A program made the position numbers and the translations under genes. DNA of 56,138 nucleotides from Gammaproteobacteria bacterium (lineage in GTDB: Bacteria; Pseudomonadota; Gammaproteobacteria; Pseudomonadales; PIVM01). The notes beneath the pieces are model-generated. The model worked only from the letters and a program-made list of their open reading frames with translations, was not told where the DNA came from and ran no database searches. The DNA lies in assembly GCA_003353945.1 (NCBI GenBank), contig PIVM01000021.1, positions 1 to 56,138 of the forward strand. The letters are read 5' to 3'. This document shows, one piece after another, positions 1 to 8,693 of the stretch; position 1 is the first letter of the stretch; every line of letters starts with the position of its first letter.

Positions 1-239
1 CCACGTCTCTTTAACGCAGCAGCACTGGGAGGTTTGAAACCGGCTCCTGTAAGCAGATTTCGGGAGGCCTGCTCCCATCACTAGTACAGTTCTACAAAAC
101 TATGTTCTGTATTCATGGCACACAAAAGGCGGACAGCTTACCCAAATCCCAATTCACAGCCTTGTCATGGTCTTTACATGACCTCTTAACAGGTCTATTA
201 TTAGGTCTTACCTACAGTGTCACATATTCGGTGTAAACC

Positions 240-488
240 ATGCCTAATCAAATACTTACAGACGTAGCCGCAAGTATTTCTGAGCTAAAAGCCAACCCTA
301 TGAGGGTTGTAGCTAGTGGTGACGGCTTACCAATAGCTGTTCTAAACCGTAATGAGCCGGCTTTTTACTGTGTTCCAGCCAAGGCCTACGAGGCGATGAT
401 GGATCTACTCGAAGACATTGAACTGCTCGAATTAGTTAAAGAGCGTGTTAACGAAGATGCTGTCAAGGTTTCAATTGATGACTTATGA
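240..488 (+). CDS. StbD/RelB-type antitoxin (Phd/YefM-like)
   Basis: An 82-residue protein with the build of type II antitoxins of the StbD/RelB-Phd group. The N-terminal half (roughly residues 1-50, with ISELKANP and the PIAVLNRNEPAFYCVP strand) matches the Phd/YefM fold that dimerises and binds the operator. The acidic C-terminal tail (about 55-82) is what usually wraps the toxin. The ATG is preceded by an AT-rich leader. The stop codon overlaps the downstream toxin start by 11 bases, the usual translational coupling of such pairs. Expected role: neutralise the RelE-like toxin and autorepress the operon. Family assignment is by recognition of motifs and arrangement. Confidence 0.85.
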   Translation: MPNQILTDVAASISELKANPMRVVASGDGLPIAVLNRNEPAFYCVPAKAYEAMMDLLEDIELLELVKERVNEDAVKVSIDDL

Positions 489-774
489 GCTTGAATTTAA
501 ACGCTCGGCTTTAAAAGAGTGGAACAAACTAAACCACACAATTAAAGAAAAGTTTAAAAAGAAGCTTACCAAAATTCTACTGAAGCCCCATATTCCTTCC
601 GCATCATTAAGCGGCACTGAAAACCTTTATAAAATTAAATTGCGCAATGCTGGCTACAGACTAGTTTACGAGGTATCAGACAGCAAAGTTACAGTATCCG
701 TAATAGCAGTTGGCAAGCGAAACAAAAACGAAGTTTACGACATAGCTTTCTCTAGACTCGATAGAGACAAGTGA
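478..774 (+). CDS. RelE/StbE-family toxin (mRNA interferase-like)
   Basis: Start taken at the ATG of MTYELEF, which lies inside the last codons of the antitoxin gene. A longer reading frame begins at 445, but it would add residues unlike the family. The 98-residue basic protein has the RelE superfamily pattern: MTYELEFKRSALKEWNKL at the N-terminus, a lysine-rich helix (about 20-40), then the beta-sheet segment with LYKIKLRNAGYRLVYEV (about 55-72) and VIAVGKRNKNEVY near the C-terminus. RelE/StbE toxins cleave ribosome-associated mRNA. Here the pair sits at the window edge beside an IS remnant, consistent with an accessory insertion. Function is inferred from family likeness. Confidence 0.88.
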   Translation: MTYELEFKRSALKEWNKLNHTIKEKFKKKLTKILLKPHIPSASLSGTENLYKIKLRNAGYRLVYEVSDSKVTVSVIAVGKRNKNEVYDIAFSRLDRDK

Positions 775-814
775 GAATGAGCAACTAATCAGATGGTATC
801 GCCCCCTATTTTGA

Positions 815-1195
815 TCAAATAAACCGATGGTCTTGCTCAATAATATTATTTAAATATTTGCACTGGCGAATTTTTATACGTCGGTGGTCCTCTTTATTGC
901 CTGCTTTATTGGCACCGCTCTTGTCGATATTGATAAGGCCTGGTTTTCCACTCCTATCGATGGCTTTGTTAAAAAAGCGCAGAGCAGCTTTTTTATCGCG
1001 ATTTGCCGCCAAAAGAAAGTCGATGGTGTTACCTTCTCGATCGACTGCCCGATAATAGTATTTCCACTTACCTTTCACCTTGATATAGGTTTTATCAAGC
1101 CTCCACCTGTCGCCTGGCTTTTTCTTCTTTTTATGAAAGGCTTGCTCAAGCAGCGACGTGTAATGCACAACCCAGCGATTTATCCTGGTGCTACC
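815..1195 (-). pseudogene. Truncated IS6-family transposase remnant
   Basis: The reverse strand encodes a central piece of an IS6/IS26-type DDE transposase. It runs from INRWVVHYTSLLEQAF through WRLDKTYIKVKGKWKYYYRAVD (first Asp), INIDKSGANKAG (second Asp) and YLNNIIEQDHRFI (the Glu region), then hits a TGA where family members continue for about 60 residues. The N-terminal helix-turn-helix part (about 60-70 residues) is also missing. All three catalytic acidic positions remain, but both ends are gone, so the gene is dead. I see no terminal inverted repeats. The remnant abuts, and partly overlaps in another frame, the 3' end of the CBS-domain gene. Confidence 0.8.
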
Positions 1196-1653
1196 GAAGT
1201 CATTGGAGCAGCGTTAACTTCTTTGGTGGATACAATACTCTCTAACTCCCTAATCACTGAGCGCTGGTGAGCAATTATTACTTTCGCCAGATCTCCAAGC
1301 GACACTACGCCAATAAGCTCTGAACCATCCACAACAGGAAGATGACGTATGTGGTTTTCCGTCATAAGCTGCATACAAGTTTCAACATCCTGGTCAGGAC
1401 TTACGCTATGAACGTCACTTGTCATAATATCTTCAACGGGAGTATTAACAGACGTTCTCCCTACTAATATCACTTTACTCGCATAATCGCGCTCTGAAAC
1501 AACACCTACCAGTTTTCCCTTATCCAGAACAAGCAACGCTCCAATATCTCGCTCTGCCATCTTGCATATAGCATCGTAAACCATGGTCGTTGGCTTGACT
1601 GACCAAATAACCTTGTCTTTTTCCTCCAAAATATCTTTTATTGTCTTCAACAA
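1180..1653 (-). CDS. CBS-domain protein with an IS-derived 3' end
   Basis: A 157-residue cytoplasmic protein made of two CBS motifs: about residues 17-70 (VYDAICKMAERDIGALLVLD, GVVSERDYASK) and about 80-140 (DIMTSDVHSVSPDQDVETC, HIRHLPVVDGSELIGVVSLGD). Stand-alone CBS pairs usually bind adenosine nucleotides and act as small energy sensors; the partner cannot be told here. The last residues (about 148-157) fall in sequence that also encodes the IS6 remnant in another frame, so the natural C-terminus was probably replaced by the insertion. The start is a TTG. Two tandem TTG codons (1653 and 1650) follow an AGGAG, and the second has the better spacing. Confidence 0.8.
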   Translation of the reverse strand: MLKTIKDILEEKDKVIWSVKPTTMVYDAICKMAERDIGALLVLDKGKLVGVVSERDYASKVILVGRTSVNTPVEDIMTSDVHSVSPDQDVETCMQLMTENHIRHLPVVDGSELIGVVSLGDLAKVIIAHQRSVIRELESIVSTKEVNAAPMTSVAPG

Positions 1654-2177
1654 ATCTCTCCTACGCCCGCTTTTAGGCTTAAATAAATTTTTATATCAAT
1701 ATGTTACACACAAAACATACCCCAAAACTCATATGCTGCTCTGCGACAAAGCATAAGCTCTACAACATGTACACGTACTTGCTCTATTTCTGATAGCCAG
1801 GGCAACTTAGTAGGGGATTATTATGAGGCACAAGAACTCATAAACAGATTGTTATACATCAACAGATCAACAGCAATAGCGTCATTATTGGCTTACCAAT
1901 ATCCTCTGGAGCGTTACCGAAGGCCTTTGAGCAAGCCATTTGCCGTTTTCCCTTGAAGATATTTTATTGTCGAAAGAGTCAGTTCCCAAAATTAAGAGAT
2001 TTTTCCGGATTGATTTGAGCTCTATCATTTTGTGTCACTCTCATACCCACGGGCTGGATATGGATTCATTGTAATCCGAGCCATGTAGATAAACGCGCCT
2101 CCTTGGTAGTATGCTTCCTTTCATTACAGATACAAGCGCTTCAACTGAGTCTTCGCAACCTAATGGAGTATGTGTTC
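1654..2177. other. Divergent intergenic region, no gene seen
   Basis: About 520 bases between the leftward CBS gene and the rightward molybdoenzyme gene. No convincing ORF or RNA gene is visible. A GGAG lies about 9 bases before the ATG at 2178, which supports that start for the molybdoenzyme. It probably holds both divergent promoters, but I cannot place them with confidence. Confidence 0.5.
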
Positions 2178-5048
2178 ATGAACGAGAAGGGGAAATCCAA
2201 AGGTATAAAACGACGCACTTTTTTACTGGCAGGCGCCACCGGCACCTCCGCTCTGGCACTCGGTTTATGGCATCTTCGACCAAGCGAAAACGCAAAATTT
2301 ACACCACAGGGATTTTCTGGAGGCCCGGCATACGACGACTGGCGTGATATCTACCGCAAGAACTGGACTTGGGACACAGTGGTACGAGGCACTCATACTA
2401 GCGCCAACTGCGCTTCTGTTTGCGCCTGGAATCTTTATGTTCGCGAAGGCATGGTATGGCGGGAAGAGCAATCCTCACCCTATATCCCTTCCAATGACAC
2501 CGTACCAGACTGGAACCCACGCGGTTGTCAAAAAGGGGCTTGCTTCAGCGATCTGTCAACCGGGCCCTCACGCATCAGCTACCCCCTGAAGCGAGTAGGC
2601 CAAAGAGGCGGTGGTGCTTTCAAACGCATCAGCTGGGACGAAGCGCTAACTGACATTGCTGATAACCTGGTGGACGTATTAGAAGAACGGGGCGGCAAAG
2701 GCGTCATTTGTGAATACGGCGGTCATATGGACTTTGGTCCAACCTTCGCTGGCACATTGCGGTTTTTTCGCCAATTAGGTGTGCCCATCACTGACTCAAC
2801 AGCCATGGTGGGCGACCTACCAATAGGGGCCACTATCACCTTTGGCGACGGCACTCTTGGCGGAAGTTCCGATGACTGGTTTCGCTCTGATTATCTGGTT
2901 TTGTGGGCATTCAACGCTGCAGCCACCCGAATTCCCGATGCGCACTACCTGTACGAAGCTCGCTATCGAGGTGCCCAAGTCGTGGTGATTGCACCGGACA
3001 TGAACCAGAGTGCACCTCATGCGGATCTTTGGCTGCCCATTCGAGCGGGTACTGACACCGCTCTGGCCATGGCTGCCTGTCATGTGGTCATTGAAGAAAA
3101 CCTGTATGACAAAGCTTATATTATCGAACAAACCGACTTGCCCTTTCTCGTACATCGTTCAAGCGGTTTGTTTGTACGCGAATCCGATATCGTCGCTGAC
3201 GGCAGTAATCAACGTTTCGCACTCTGGGATACACAAAGTAATGGCATTTACTGGGCGCCTGGCAGCATGGGTAGCGATGATGACAGCCTGTCACTTCCCA
3301 GCGACGTATCACCCGATTTAATCACTGAACAACAGCTTACCTTAGTCAATGGAGAAAGCTCTGCAATAACCACCGTCTTTGCTCTGCTGCAGGAACGATT
3401 ACAACAACACTCACCCGAACAGGCACAAACTCACACCGGCATTCAAGCCAGTGTTATTCGCACTTTTGCCCGCTCCTTTGCTAAAGCGTCTTCTGCCTTG
3501 ATCCTAAGCTCCTACGGCATGTGCAAAAATTATCATTCCGATCTTGCTCAACGTTCGCAGATTTTGCTCGCCTCTTTGACTGGCAATCACGGTCGAGCTG
3601 GCGGCGGTTGGCGCTGTGGCGCTTACACCGGCGCCGACGGTATGGCGCTTGTCGCCATGCAGGACAAACTGTCGGTTATGGACTTAATCCTAATGGGCGT
3701 TGAAGCCTACCGCGATCCGCTAAAAGTCGCAGACCGGTTTTTAGGCATGTTCATCTCCAGCACACTGTTTCACGCCGTCCATGGCGGATTGGCAGAACAA
3801 CAAACGCGGCCTGAGTATGGCGACCCCCTATTACCTGAAGGTGCCACCCCCTATCTGAAAGAAGCACTCGACAAGGGGCATTTCGGCATTGGGCCAAATC
3901 AGGACGAGCCTGCACCACAGATCATTATCAACAGCTGTGGCAATATCCTGCGGCATGCCCGTATGGGTAATCGCCTGCGTGACGGCCTGTTCAAGCAAGC
4001 CCGCCTGGTCGTGGATGTGACGTTCCGCAGCAGTGACACAGCCCGTCAAGCAGATATTATTTTGCCTGCCGCCGGTTGGTATGAGAAGGTCGGCATGAAA
4101 TACATCCCCACCTTCGTGCCCTATGTACACTTATCGGACAAAGCTGTAGAGCCGTTAGGGGAGTCCAAACCGGAATGGGAAATCTTTGCGCTGTTGGCTG
4201 ATAAAGTATCAGCGGCCGCCAAGCGAAAAAACGTCACAAACATTCGCGGCTTTCGGGGCGACGACTCAGACCTGACAACGCTTTATCAACGTTACACTGA
4301 CGAGGGCAGCTTCGGCCCCAAAGACGATGCAAAAATCCTCGAACTTATTCTCAGTGTTGCAGCAGGCACCCGAGGTATTACTATTGATGATTTACGTCGG
4401 CAGGGCGGAGCGATCCGCCTTAAAAGTCTTGGGCAGGATAATGGTTTTGGCGTCCATTCGCCCTATGATGAAAACCAACCCATTGTGCCACTTCGTGATT
4501 ACACAGAACATAAAAAGCCCTATCCTACCTTGACGGGTCGCCAGCAGTTTTACATCGATCATCCCTGGTTTTTAAAAGTTGACGAGGCGCTACCACGGTT
4601 TAAGAAACCGCCTGCAGCCGGTGGCAACTACCCCTTTACCATGACTGGCGGGCACACTCGCTGGAGTATTCATGCTGTCTGGCGAGATCATGCACTTATG
4701 CTGCGACTACAGCGCGGTGAACCCGTTGTTTTTATGAACAGTAAAAGCGCTGCCGAGCGCGGCATTAAAGATCACGATCCTATTAGAATATGGAACGACC
4801 TGGGCGATTTCGAGGCACGCGCCAAACTGTCCGGATCCATACACCCTGACCAAGCACATATTTTCCATGCCTGGGAATCCACGCAATTTCGCGGTCGCAA
4901 AACCCATCAATATTTATGTCCAAGCCCCATCAAAATTACGCAATTGGTAGGCGACTACGGCCATATATTCTGGAGTTATGGCCGTTATGAACCCAACCAG
5001 AATGACCGCGATACCCGCGTGGACATTGCCCTTCAGACAAGGAGATAA
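2178..5048 (+). CDS. Tat-exported type II DMSO reductase-family molybdoenzyme (EbdA/NarG-like catalytic subunit)
   Basis: Start chosen at the ATG giving MNEKGKSKG followed by the twin-arginine signal KRRTFLLAGA (residues 11-20), with a GGAG upstream. It is about 956 residues, the size of ethylbenzene-dehydrogenase-like alpha subunits. H73, C78, C82 and C117 (in RGCQKGAC) mark an N-terminal His/Cys3-type [4Fe-4S] site, and D213 in VGDLP aligns with the Asp molybdenum ligand of NarG/EbdA-type enzymes. These enzymes use bis-MGD molybdenum for nitrate, (per)chlorate or selenate reduction, or hydrocarbon, steroid or DMS oxidation. The substrate cannot be read from sequence. Oddly, no iron-sulfur beta, heme gamma or chaperone gene follows; an SDR gene does, four bases downstream, reminiscent of hydroxylase plus alcohol dehydrogenase pairs. 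Confidence 0.85.
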   Translation: MNEKGKSKGIKRRTFLLAGATGTSALALGLWHLRPSENAKFTPQGFSGGPAYDDWRDIYRKNWTWDTVVRGTHTSANCASVCAWNLYVREGMVWREEQSSPYIPSNDTVPDWNPRGCQKGACFSDLSTGPSRISYPLKRVGQRGGGAFKRISWDEALTDIADNLVDVLEERGGKGVICEYGGHMDFGPTFAGTLRFFRQLGVPITDSTAMVGDLPIGATITFGDGTLGGSSDDWFRSDYLVLWAFNAAATRIPDAHYLYEARYRGAQVVVIAPDMNQSAPHADLWLPIRAGTDTALAMAACHVVIEENLYDKAYIIEQTDLPFLVHRSSGLFVRESDIVADGSNQRFALWDTQSNGIYWAPGSMGSDDDSLSLPSDVSPDLITEQQLTLVNGESSAITTVFALLQERLQQHSPEQAQTHTGIQASVIRTFARSFAKASSALILSSYGMCKNYHSDLAQRSQILLASLTGNHGRAGGGWRCGAYTGADGMALVAMQDKLSVMDLILMGVEAYRDPLKVADRFLGMFISSTLFHAVHGGLAEQQTRPEYGDPLLPEGATPYLKEALDKGHFGIGPNQDEPAPQIIINSCGNILRHARMGNRLRDGLFKQARLVVDVTFRSSDTARQADIILPAAGWYEKVGMKYIPTFVPYVHLSDKAVEPLGESKPEWEIFALLADKVSAAAKRKNVTNIRGFRGDDSDLTTLYQRYTDEGSFGPKDDAKILELILSVAAGTRGITIDDLRRQGGAIRLKSLGQDNGFGVHSPYDENQPIVPLRDYTEHKKPYPTLTGRQQFYIDHPWFLKVDEALPRFKKPPAAGGNYPFTMTGGHTRWSIHAVWRDHALMLRLQRGEPVVFMNSKSAAERGIKDHDPIRIWNDLGDFEARAKLSGSIHPDQAHIFHAWESTQFRGRKTHQYLCPSPIKITQLVGDYGHIFWSYGRYEPNQNDRDTRVDIALQTRR

Positions 5049-5052
5049 ACGA

Positions 5053-5844
5053 ATGACCGAGTCTCGACCTGCGGGTTTACTGCATAATAAAAAAGCCATC
5101 GTCACCGGCGGTGCCTCTGGCATCGGCTTGGCCATTTGCGAGCGCTTTGAATCTGAAGGTGCAGAAGTGCTTTGCATCGATAAACAAAACCTTACTCACA
5201 TAACTGAGCAACGACATTTTCTAAAAGCAGATCTCAGCGATGCACACCAGGCAGAACAAGCGATAAGGCAAGCTGCTGATATGTTGGGAACAATCGATAT
5301 TCTTGTTAACAATGCCGGCTGCGGTGCTCTAGCCTCCCTGCATGATTATGACAATCATCACTTTGATCAACTAATAAAAAATAATTTCTATAGTGTCTTT
5401 TATTGCAGCCGGGCGGCACTTGAACTGATGCTTGAAAAAGGTGGCACGATAGTGAATATTGCCTCAGAAACCGCTCAACGCCCCACAGCAGGGGAGGCGC
5501 CCTATAGCGCCGCCAAAGCCGCTGTGGTCTCCCTGTGTAAAAGCACAGCGCTGGAGTACGGACCCTATGGCGTTCGTTGCAACGCTATTTCACCCGGCGT
5601 TATCGATACACCTTTGACCGAATTTATTTTACAGCCAGATATTATCAAGCCAATGTTAGAACAATGTCCATTACGACGGGTTGGGACGACTGAAGAAATC
5701 GCCAATGTCGCGTTGTTTCTCTCATCACCCTTATCCAGCTATATTAACGGACAAAATATTACGGTTGATGGCGGGCTGTCCCTGCCTCAGGCTGGCATCA
5801 ATGATGTTACCGCCGGACTGACGCATATGATGAAACCCAAATGA
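5053..5844 (+). CDS. Short-chain dehydrogenase/reductase (SDR)
   Basis: Classical SDR of 263 residues. The start is the ATG at 5053, twelve bases after a GGAG that overlaps the molybdoenzyme's last codons; a longer frame from 4978 has no such signal. It shows the NAD(P)-binding TGGASGIG motif (about residues 18-25), NNAG (about 86-89), the catalytic Tyr-x3-Lys in YSAAK (about 150) and a SPGVIDTP segment. An Asp at the end of beta-2 (CIDK) favours NAD over NADP. Four bases separate it from the molybdoenzyme, so the two are co-transcribed. It probably oxidises a hydroxyl group on the same pathway's substrate, by analogy with ethylbenzene dehydrogenase and 1-phenylethanol dehydrogenase. That pathway link is inference. 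Confidence 0.9.
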   Translation: MTESRPAGLLHNKKAIVTGGASGIGLAICERFESEGAEVLCIDKQNLTHITEQRHFLKADLSDAHQAEQAIRQAADMLGTIDILVNNAGCGALASLHDYDNHHFDQLIKNNFYSVFYCSRAALELMLEKGGTIVNIASETAQRPTAGEAPYSAAKAAVVSLCKSTALEYGPYGVRCNAISPGVIDTPLTEFILQPDIIKPMLEQCPLRRVGTTEEIANVALFLSSPLSSYINGQNITVDGGLSLPQAGINDVTAGLTHMMKPK

Positions 5845-5941
5845 CACAAGAAATATAAGCAAATCGTTTTATTATCATTCCTCATATTTACAAGCGCTAT
5901 CAGGCTGGCTAAGCTATACGATCTCAGTTGTGGTGAACCCA

Positions 5942-6625
5942 ATGGCCTTACGATCAATAACAATAATTTCGCTTCTTGCCTACACTCTCGGTTTTGTAGC
6001 TAGCAGCACGGCCTCAGATCGTCCATCGCCATTCAGTGGTGGCACAGAAGATCGTTCCGAAATCAATGTCAGTGACGACCCTGATACTGAAAGAGAAGTG
6101 GATTCCCTGGTGCCGGTATTAATGGGTGGCCTTTCAGCCGGTGGCGACCATTTTAACGGCATGAGGGGCACCAGCGATGGAAGACCAATAGAAATAGACA
6201 CTGTGCAGGCTGGCGGTTTGTGGTTTTTTGGCGGCGGAATTAACTACACATTCCCTGGACGCAGCCTGACTTTTCGCAATACGTTTTCACTGCACTACAA
6301 CAAGGATAGCACTTCCGACGGAGAATCACGCATGGTGCGTTTTCCGATCGATTTTATCTTTTTGTATCATAAAGAGAAACACCGCTATGGTGGCGGTTTT
6401 ACCTTTCACCTATCCCCGGAAGCTCGCATCAAAACCAAAGACGGAACCGACACAAAAACCATTAATATGAAAGACAGCATGGGCGCTCAACTTGAATACA
6501 ATTACCAAATAAGGCCACGCTACGCTATTGGCGCCCGACTTACAGTCATCCGATATGAAACAGAAGATACAGGCGAGACTCTCAGTGGTAGTAGTGCCGC
6601 TGTTCTCGGCTACTTTCTTTATTAA
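5942..6625 (+). CDS. Small outer-membrane beta-barrel protein, unknown function
   Basis: No family recognised. From the ATG at 5942 (an in-frame GTG lies at 5930) the protein begins with a signal peptide, MALRSITIISLLAYTLGFVASSTA. An acidic linker (about residues 25-55) follows, then alternating amphipathic strands rich in Gly and aromatic residues (GGLWFFGGGINYTF, RYGGGFTFHL, YAIGARLTVIRYE). It ends in an aromatic YFLY, typical of outer-membrane barrel C-termini. At about 227 residues it would form a barrel of roughly 8-10 strands. It lies 97 bases after the SDR gene in the same direction and may share its transcript. Transport or lipid-related roles are possible but nothing in the sequence decides. 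Confidence 0.6.
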   Translation: MALRSITIISLLAYTLGFVASSTASDRPSPFSGGTEDRSEINVSDDPDTEREVDSLVPVLMGGLSAGGDHFNGMRGTSDGRPIEIDTVQAGGLWFFGGGINYTFPGRSLTFRNTFSLHYNKDSTSDGESRMVRFPIDFIFLYHKEKHRYGGGFTFHLSPEARIKTKDGTDTKTINMKDSMGAQLEYNYQIRPRYAIGARLTVIRYETEDTGETLSGSSAAVLGYFLY

Positions 6626-6772
6626 TTACTTTAAAAGAAACCATTTAATCAACGAACTGCCAACCATGGCACATCGCCTGAATCATGCCAAATAGATGCA
6701 ACTGAGCTACTCACATAGGGTAATCAGTTGATAGAATTGAATCTTGGAGCAGGATACAACACCATAATAACT

Positions 6773-7231
6773 ATGCATTTTTCCCTGAATCTGCGACCAC
6801 AAGTACGACTCTGGAAAGAGACCCTACGTTGCATGGCTGTGGGCTTGATCTTCACGCTGTCCGGACAATTCAGCCATAGCATCGAATTAGTTGTTAATGA
6901 CGAACTGCCTCAGCAGGTTATTTCCCGCCAGGAGCTACTGGCCATATACACTATGCGCCAACGACACTGGCCAGATGGAACACCTATCACGGTATTTATG
7001 CTAGACAATTCTGAACTGCTAAAGCAGTTTTGCAAAAAACGCCTGAAAATATTTCCACATCAATTACGTACACGCTGGGATCGTCTGGTCTATTCCGGAA
7101 CAGGAAACGCCCCCAGTGAAGTGTTTAGCGAAGATGAATTGATACGCAAGATTGCCAATAACCGAGGAGCTATTGGTTTTATCAGCAGGATCGAGGACTA
7201 TGATCACATCAAAACAATTTCTGTACGCTAG
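6773..7231 (+). CDS. PstS-like periplasmic substrate-binding-domain protein
   Basis: A 152-residue protein counted from the ATG at 6773; a TTG at 6728 is possible but would put a poor leader before the hydrophobic segment. An export signal (about residues 18-35, MAVGLIFTLSGQFSHS) is followed by a short domain of the PBP-like/phosphate-binding-like type found as stand-alone genes in gammaproteobacteria: ELVVNDELPQQVISRQELLAIYTMRQRHWPDGTPI, then a terminal NNRGAIGFI segment. Full PstS proteins are about twice as long. Its 3' end overlaps the start of the downstream porin-like gene by 32 bases, so the two products are probably made together. The ligand is unknown. Confidence 0.65.
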   Translation: MHFSLNLRPQVRLWKETLRCMAVGLIFTLSGQFSHSIELVVNDELPQQVISRQELLAIYTMRQRHWPDGTPITVFMLDNSELLKQFCKKRLKIFPHQLRTRWDRLVYSGTGNAPSEVFSEDELIRKIANNRGAIGFISRIEDYDHIKTISVR

Positions 7232-8618
7232 CTTCCTAATCGCTTTTGGGGCACTAAGCCTGCAAGCCTGGGCGTACGATCTTAACAAAGATTGGCGCAT
7301 CCATGGCTTTCTTGCACAAGCGGCCATTTATACTGACGACAATAATTATTTTGGCCCCAGTGACGACGATATTTCAACCGAATTTTTTGAAGCTGGCCTG
7401 GCGCTAAATGGCTCTTTATTTAGTGACTCACTCAGATTTTCCACACAATTACTGGCCAGGGATGCCGGAGCCAATGACGATGGATCCCCCTCATTTGATT
7501 ATACTTTTCTCAGCTACGATATCGTTAACAATGCTCAATGGCGTACTGGCTTACGATTAGGCCGTATACCAAGCCAGATGGGTCTTTATAATGCCACTCG
7601 AGACGTACCATTTACCCGACCAGGCATATTATTACCGCAGAGCATATACGGCGAAACCGTGCGTAACTCCCGCTTCGCACACGATGGACTGCAGTGGTAC
7701 GGTACATGGAATTTCGATTTAGACAGAATCATCTGGCGCTTGGACTACTACAGACCGCTAAGCGACGGCAGTGAAACCGATGATATTTTTTTAGTACCCT
7801 TGCCTGGCGATATAGACAGTGAGGATTCCTGGATGGCCCAAGTCATTTACGAATGGGATGGCGGCACTGGGAAGATCGGTTTGACCTATGAATTATGGAA
7901 AAACACTTATCAATTGACGGGTTATGACCTTTTTGAATTTGCTAACAGCTTTCAATATGATCCGGCGGTTGAGGCACTGGACCTACCAACAAAGCTCCGC
8001 GATCAGCATGTTCCGGAAATAATTGTCTCTCTCATCAGTGACGAACTGAGCAGAACGGACATACCAATAAGCGAACGCATAGAAAATATTGATGCGTCAA
8101 TACCGAATGTAGACGTTACCGCTCTAGTCAACAGCTTCCTGCCTACAATAAACCTGAAAGGTGATATTGATATTGCCAGTAGCCTGTTATCTGCAGAGTA
8201 CAACTGGCAACAGTTAACGTTTACCGCAGAATACATGGTTCGGCGCATCGTAAACAAAAAATTTGAAACAGCATTTCTTAACAAAACGATCGAACAAGAA
8301 GCCTACTTCGTGCAAACCGTTTACCATGCAGCAAATCGCTGGGACTTGATAATCAGGCATGACCGATTTTACTATGACAAAGAGGATCTCAGCGGCCAAG
8401 ATTTCCGCAAAAATTTACCTAGCATGCCTCAACACCGCGCCTTTGCTTTTGATACGACTCTTGGCGTTAGCTACCATCACAACAGCCGCTTTATGGGCCG
8501 GCTGGAATGGCATCATGTGAAAGGCACAATCTGGTTACCGATCAATGACAACCCGGAAATATTGTTAACAAAAAAATACTGGAATATGGTTGCCCTACAA
8601 GCTGCATATCGTTTTTAG
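7200..8618 (+). CDS. Porin-like outer-membrane beta-barrel protein
   Basis: The start is set at the ATG at 7200 (MITSKQFLYAS), preceded by GAGG and followed by a clean signal peptide ending LQAWA, giving 472 residues. The mature protein has many amphipathic beta-strands with aromatic girdle residues and Asp/Asn-rich loops (QAAIYTDDNNYFG, WRTGLRLGRIPSQMGLYN, FTAEYMVRRIV). It finishes in AAYRF, the terminal Phe recognised by the Bam complex. It resembles the porin-like proteins that often follow a small PstS-like gene in marine gammaproteobacteria. The transported solute is unknown. A short GCCAG/CTGGC inverted repeat followed by TTTT sits right at the stop codon and may be its terminator. Confidence 0.7.
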   Translation: MITSKQFLYASFLIAFGALSLQAWAYDLNKDWRIHGFLAQAAIYTDDNNYFGPSDDDISTEFFEAGLALNGSLFSDSLRFSTQLLARDAGANDDGSPSFDYTFLSYDIVNNAQWRTGLRLGRIPSQMGLYNATRDVPFTRPGILLPQSIYGETVRNSRFAHDGLQWYGTWNFDLDRIIWRLDYYRPLSDGSETDDIFLVPLPGDIDSEDSWMAQVIYEWDGGTGKIGLTYELWKNTYQLTGYDLFEFANSFQYDPAVEALDLPTKLRDQHVPEIIVSLISDELSRTDIPISERIENIDASIPNVDVTALVNSFLPTINLKGDIDIASSLLSAEYNWQQLTFTAEYMVRRIVNKKFETAFLNKTIEQEAYFVQTVYHAANRWDLIIRHDRFYYDKEDLSGQDFRKNLPSMPQHRAFAFDTTLGVSYHHNSRFMGRLEWHHVKGTIWLPINDNPEILLTKKYWNMVALQAAYRF

Positions 8619-8650
8619 CCAGAACTGGCTTTTAGTAAAGAATTTTAAAC

Positions 8651-8693
8651 TCTGTTAAAAGAAGAAAACCGAACACCAAAGAGGTGGTCGGTT
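8651..8693 (-). terminator. Rho-independent terminator facing left
   Basis: Read on the reverse strand, AACCGA-C-CACC pairs with GGTG-T-TCGGTT around a five-base loop (8682-8678): ten to eleven base pairs with one mismatch. It is followed by a U-rich tail, TTTTCTTCTTTT. On the forward strand the same hairpin is followed by GAAATTAAAG, so it does not serve the porin gene. No reverse-strand gene precedes it other than the predicted small RNA. Confidence 0.75.

Noticed and set aside
1931-1944. GG-N10-GC match on the reverse strand (CGGCAAATGGCTTGCT) upstream of the CBS gene
   Set aside because: Acceptable sigma-54-like match, but no LuxO-type box or other enhancer nearby; such matches are expected by chance about every few hundred bases.
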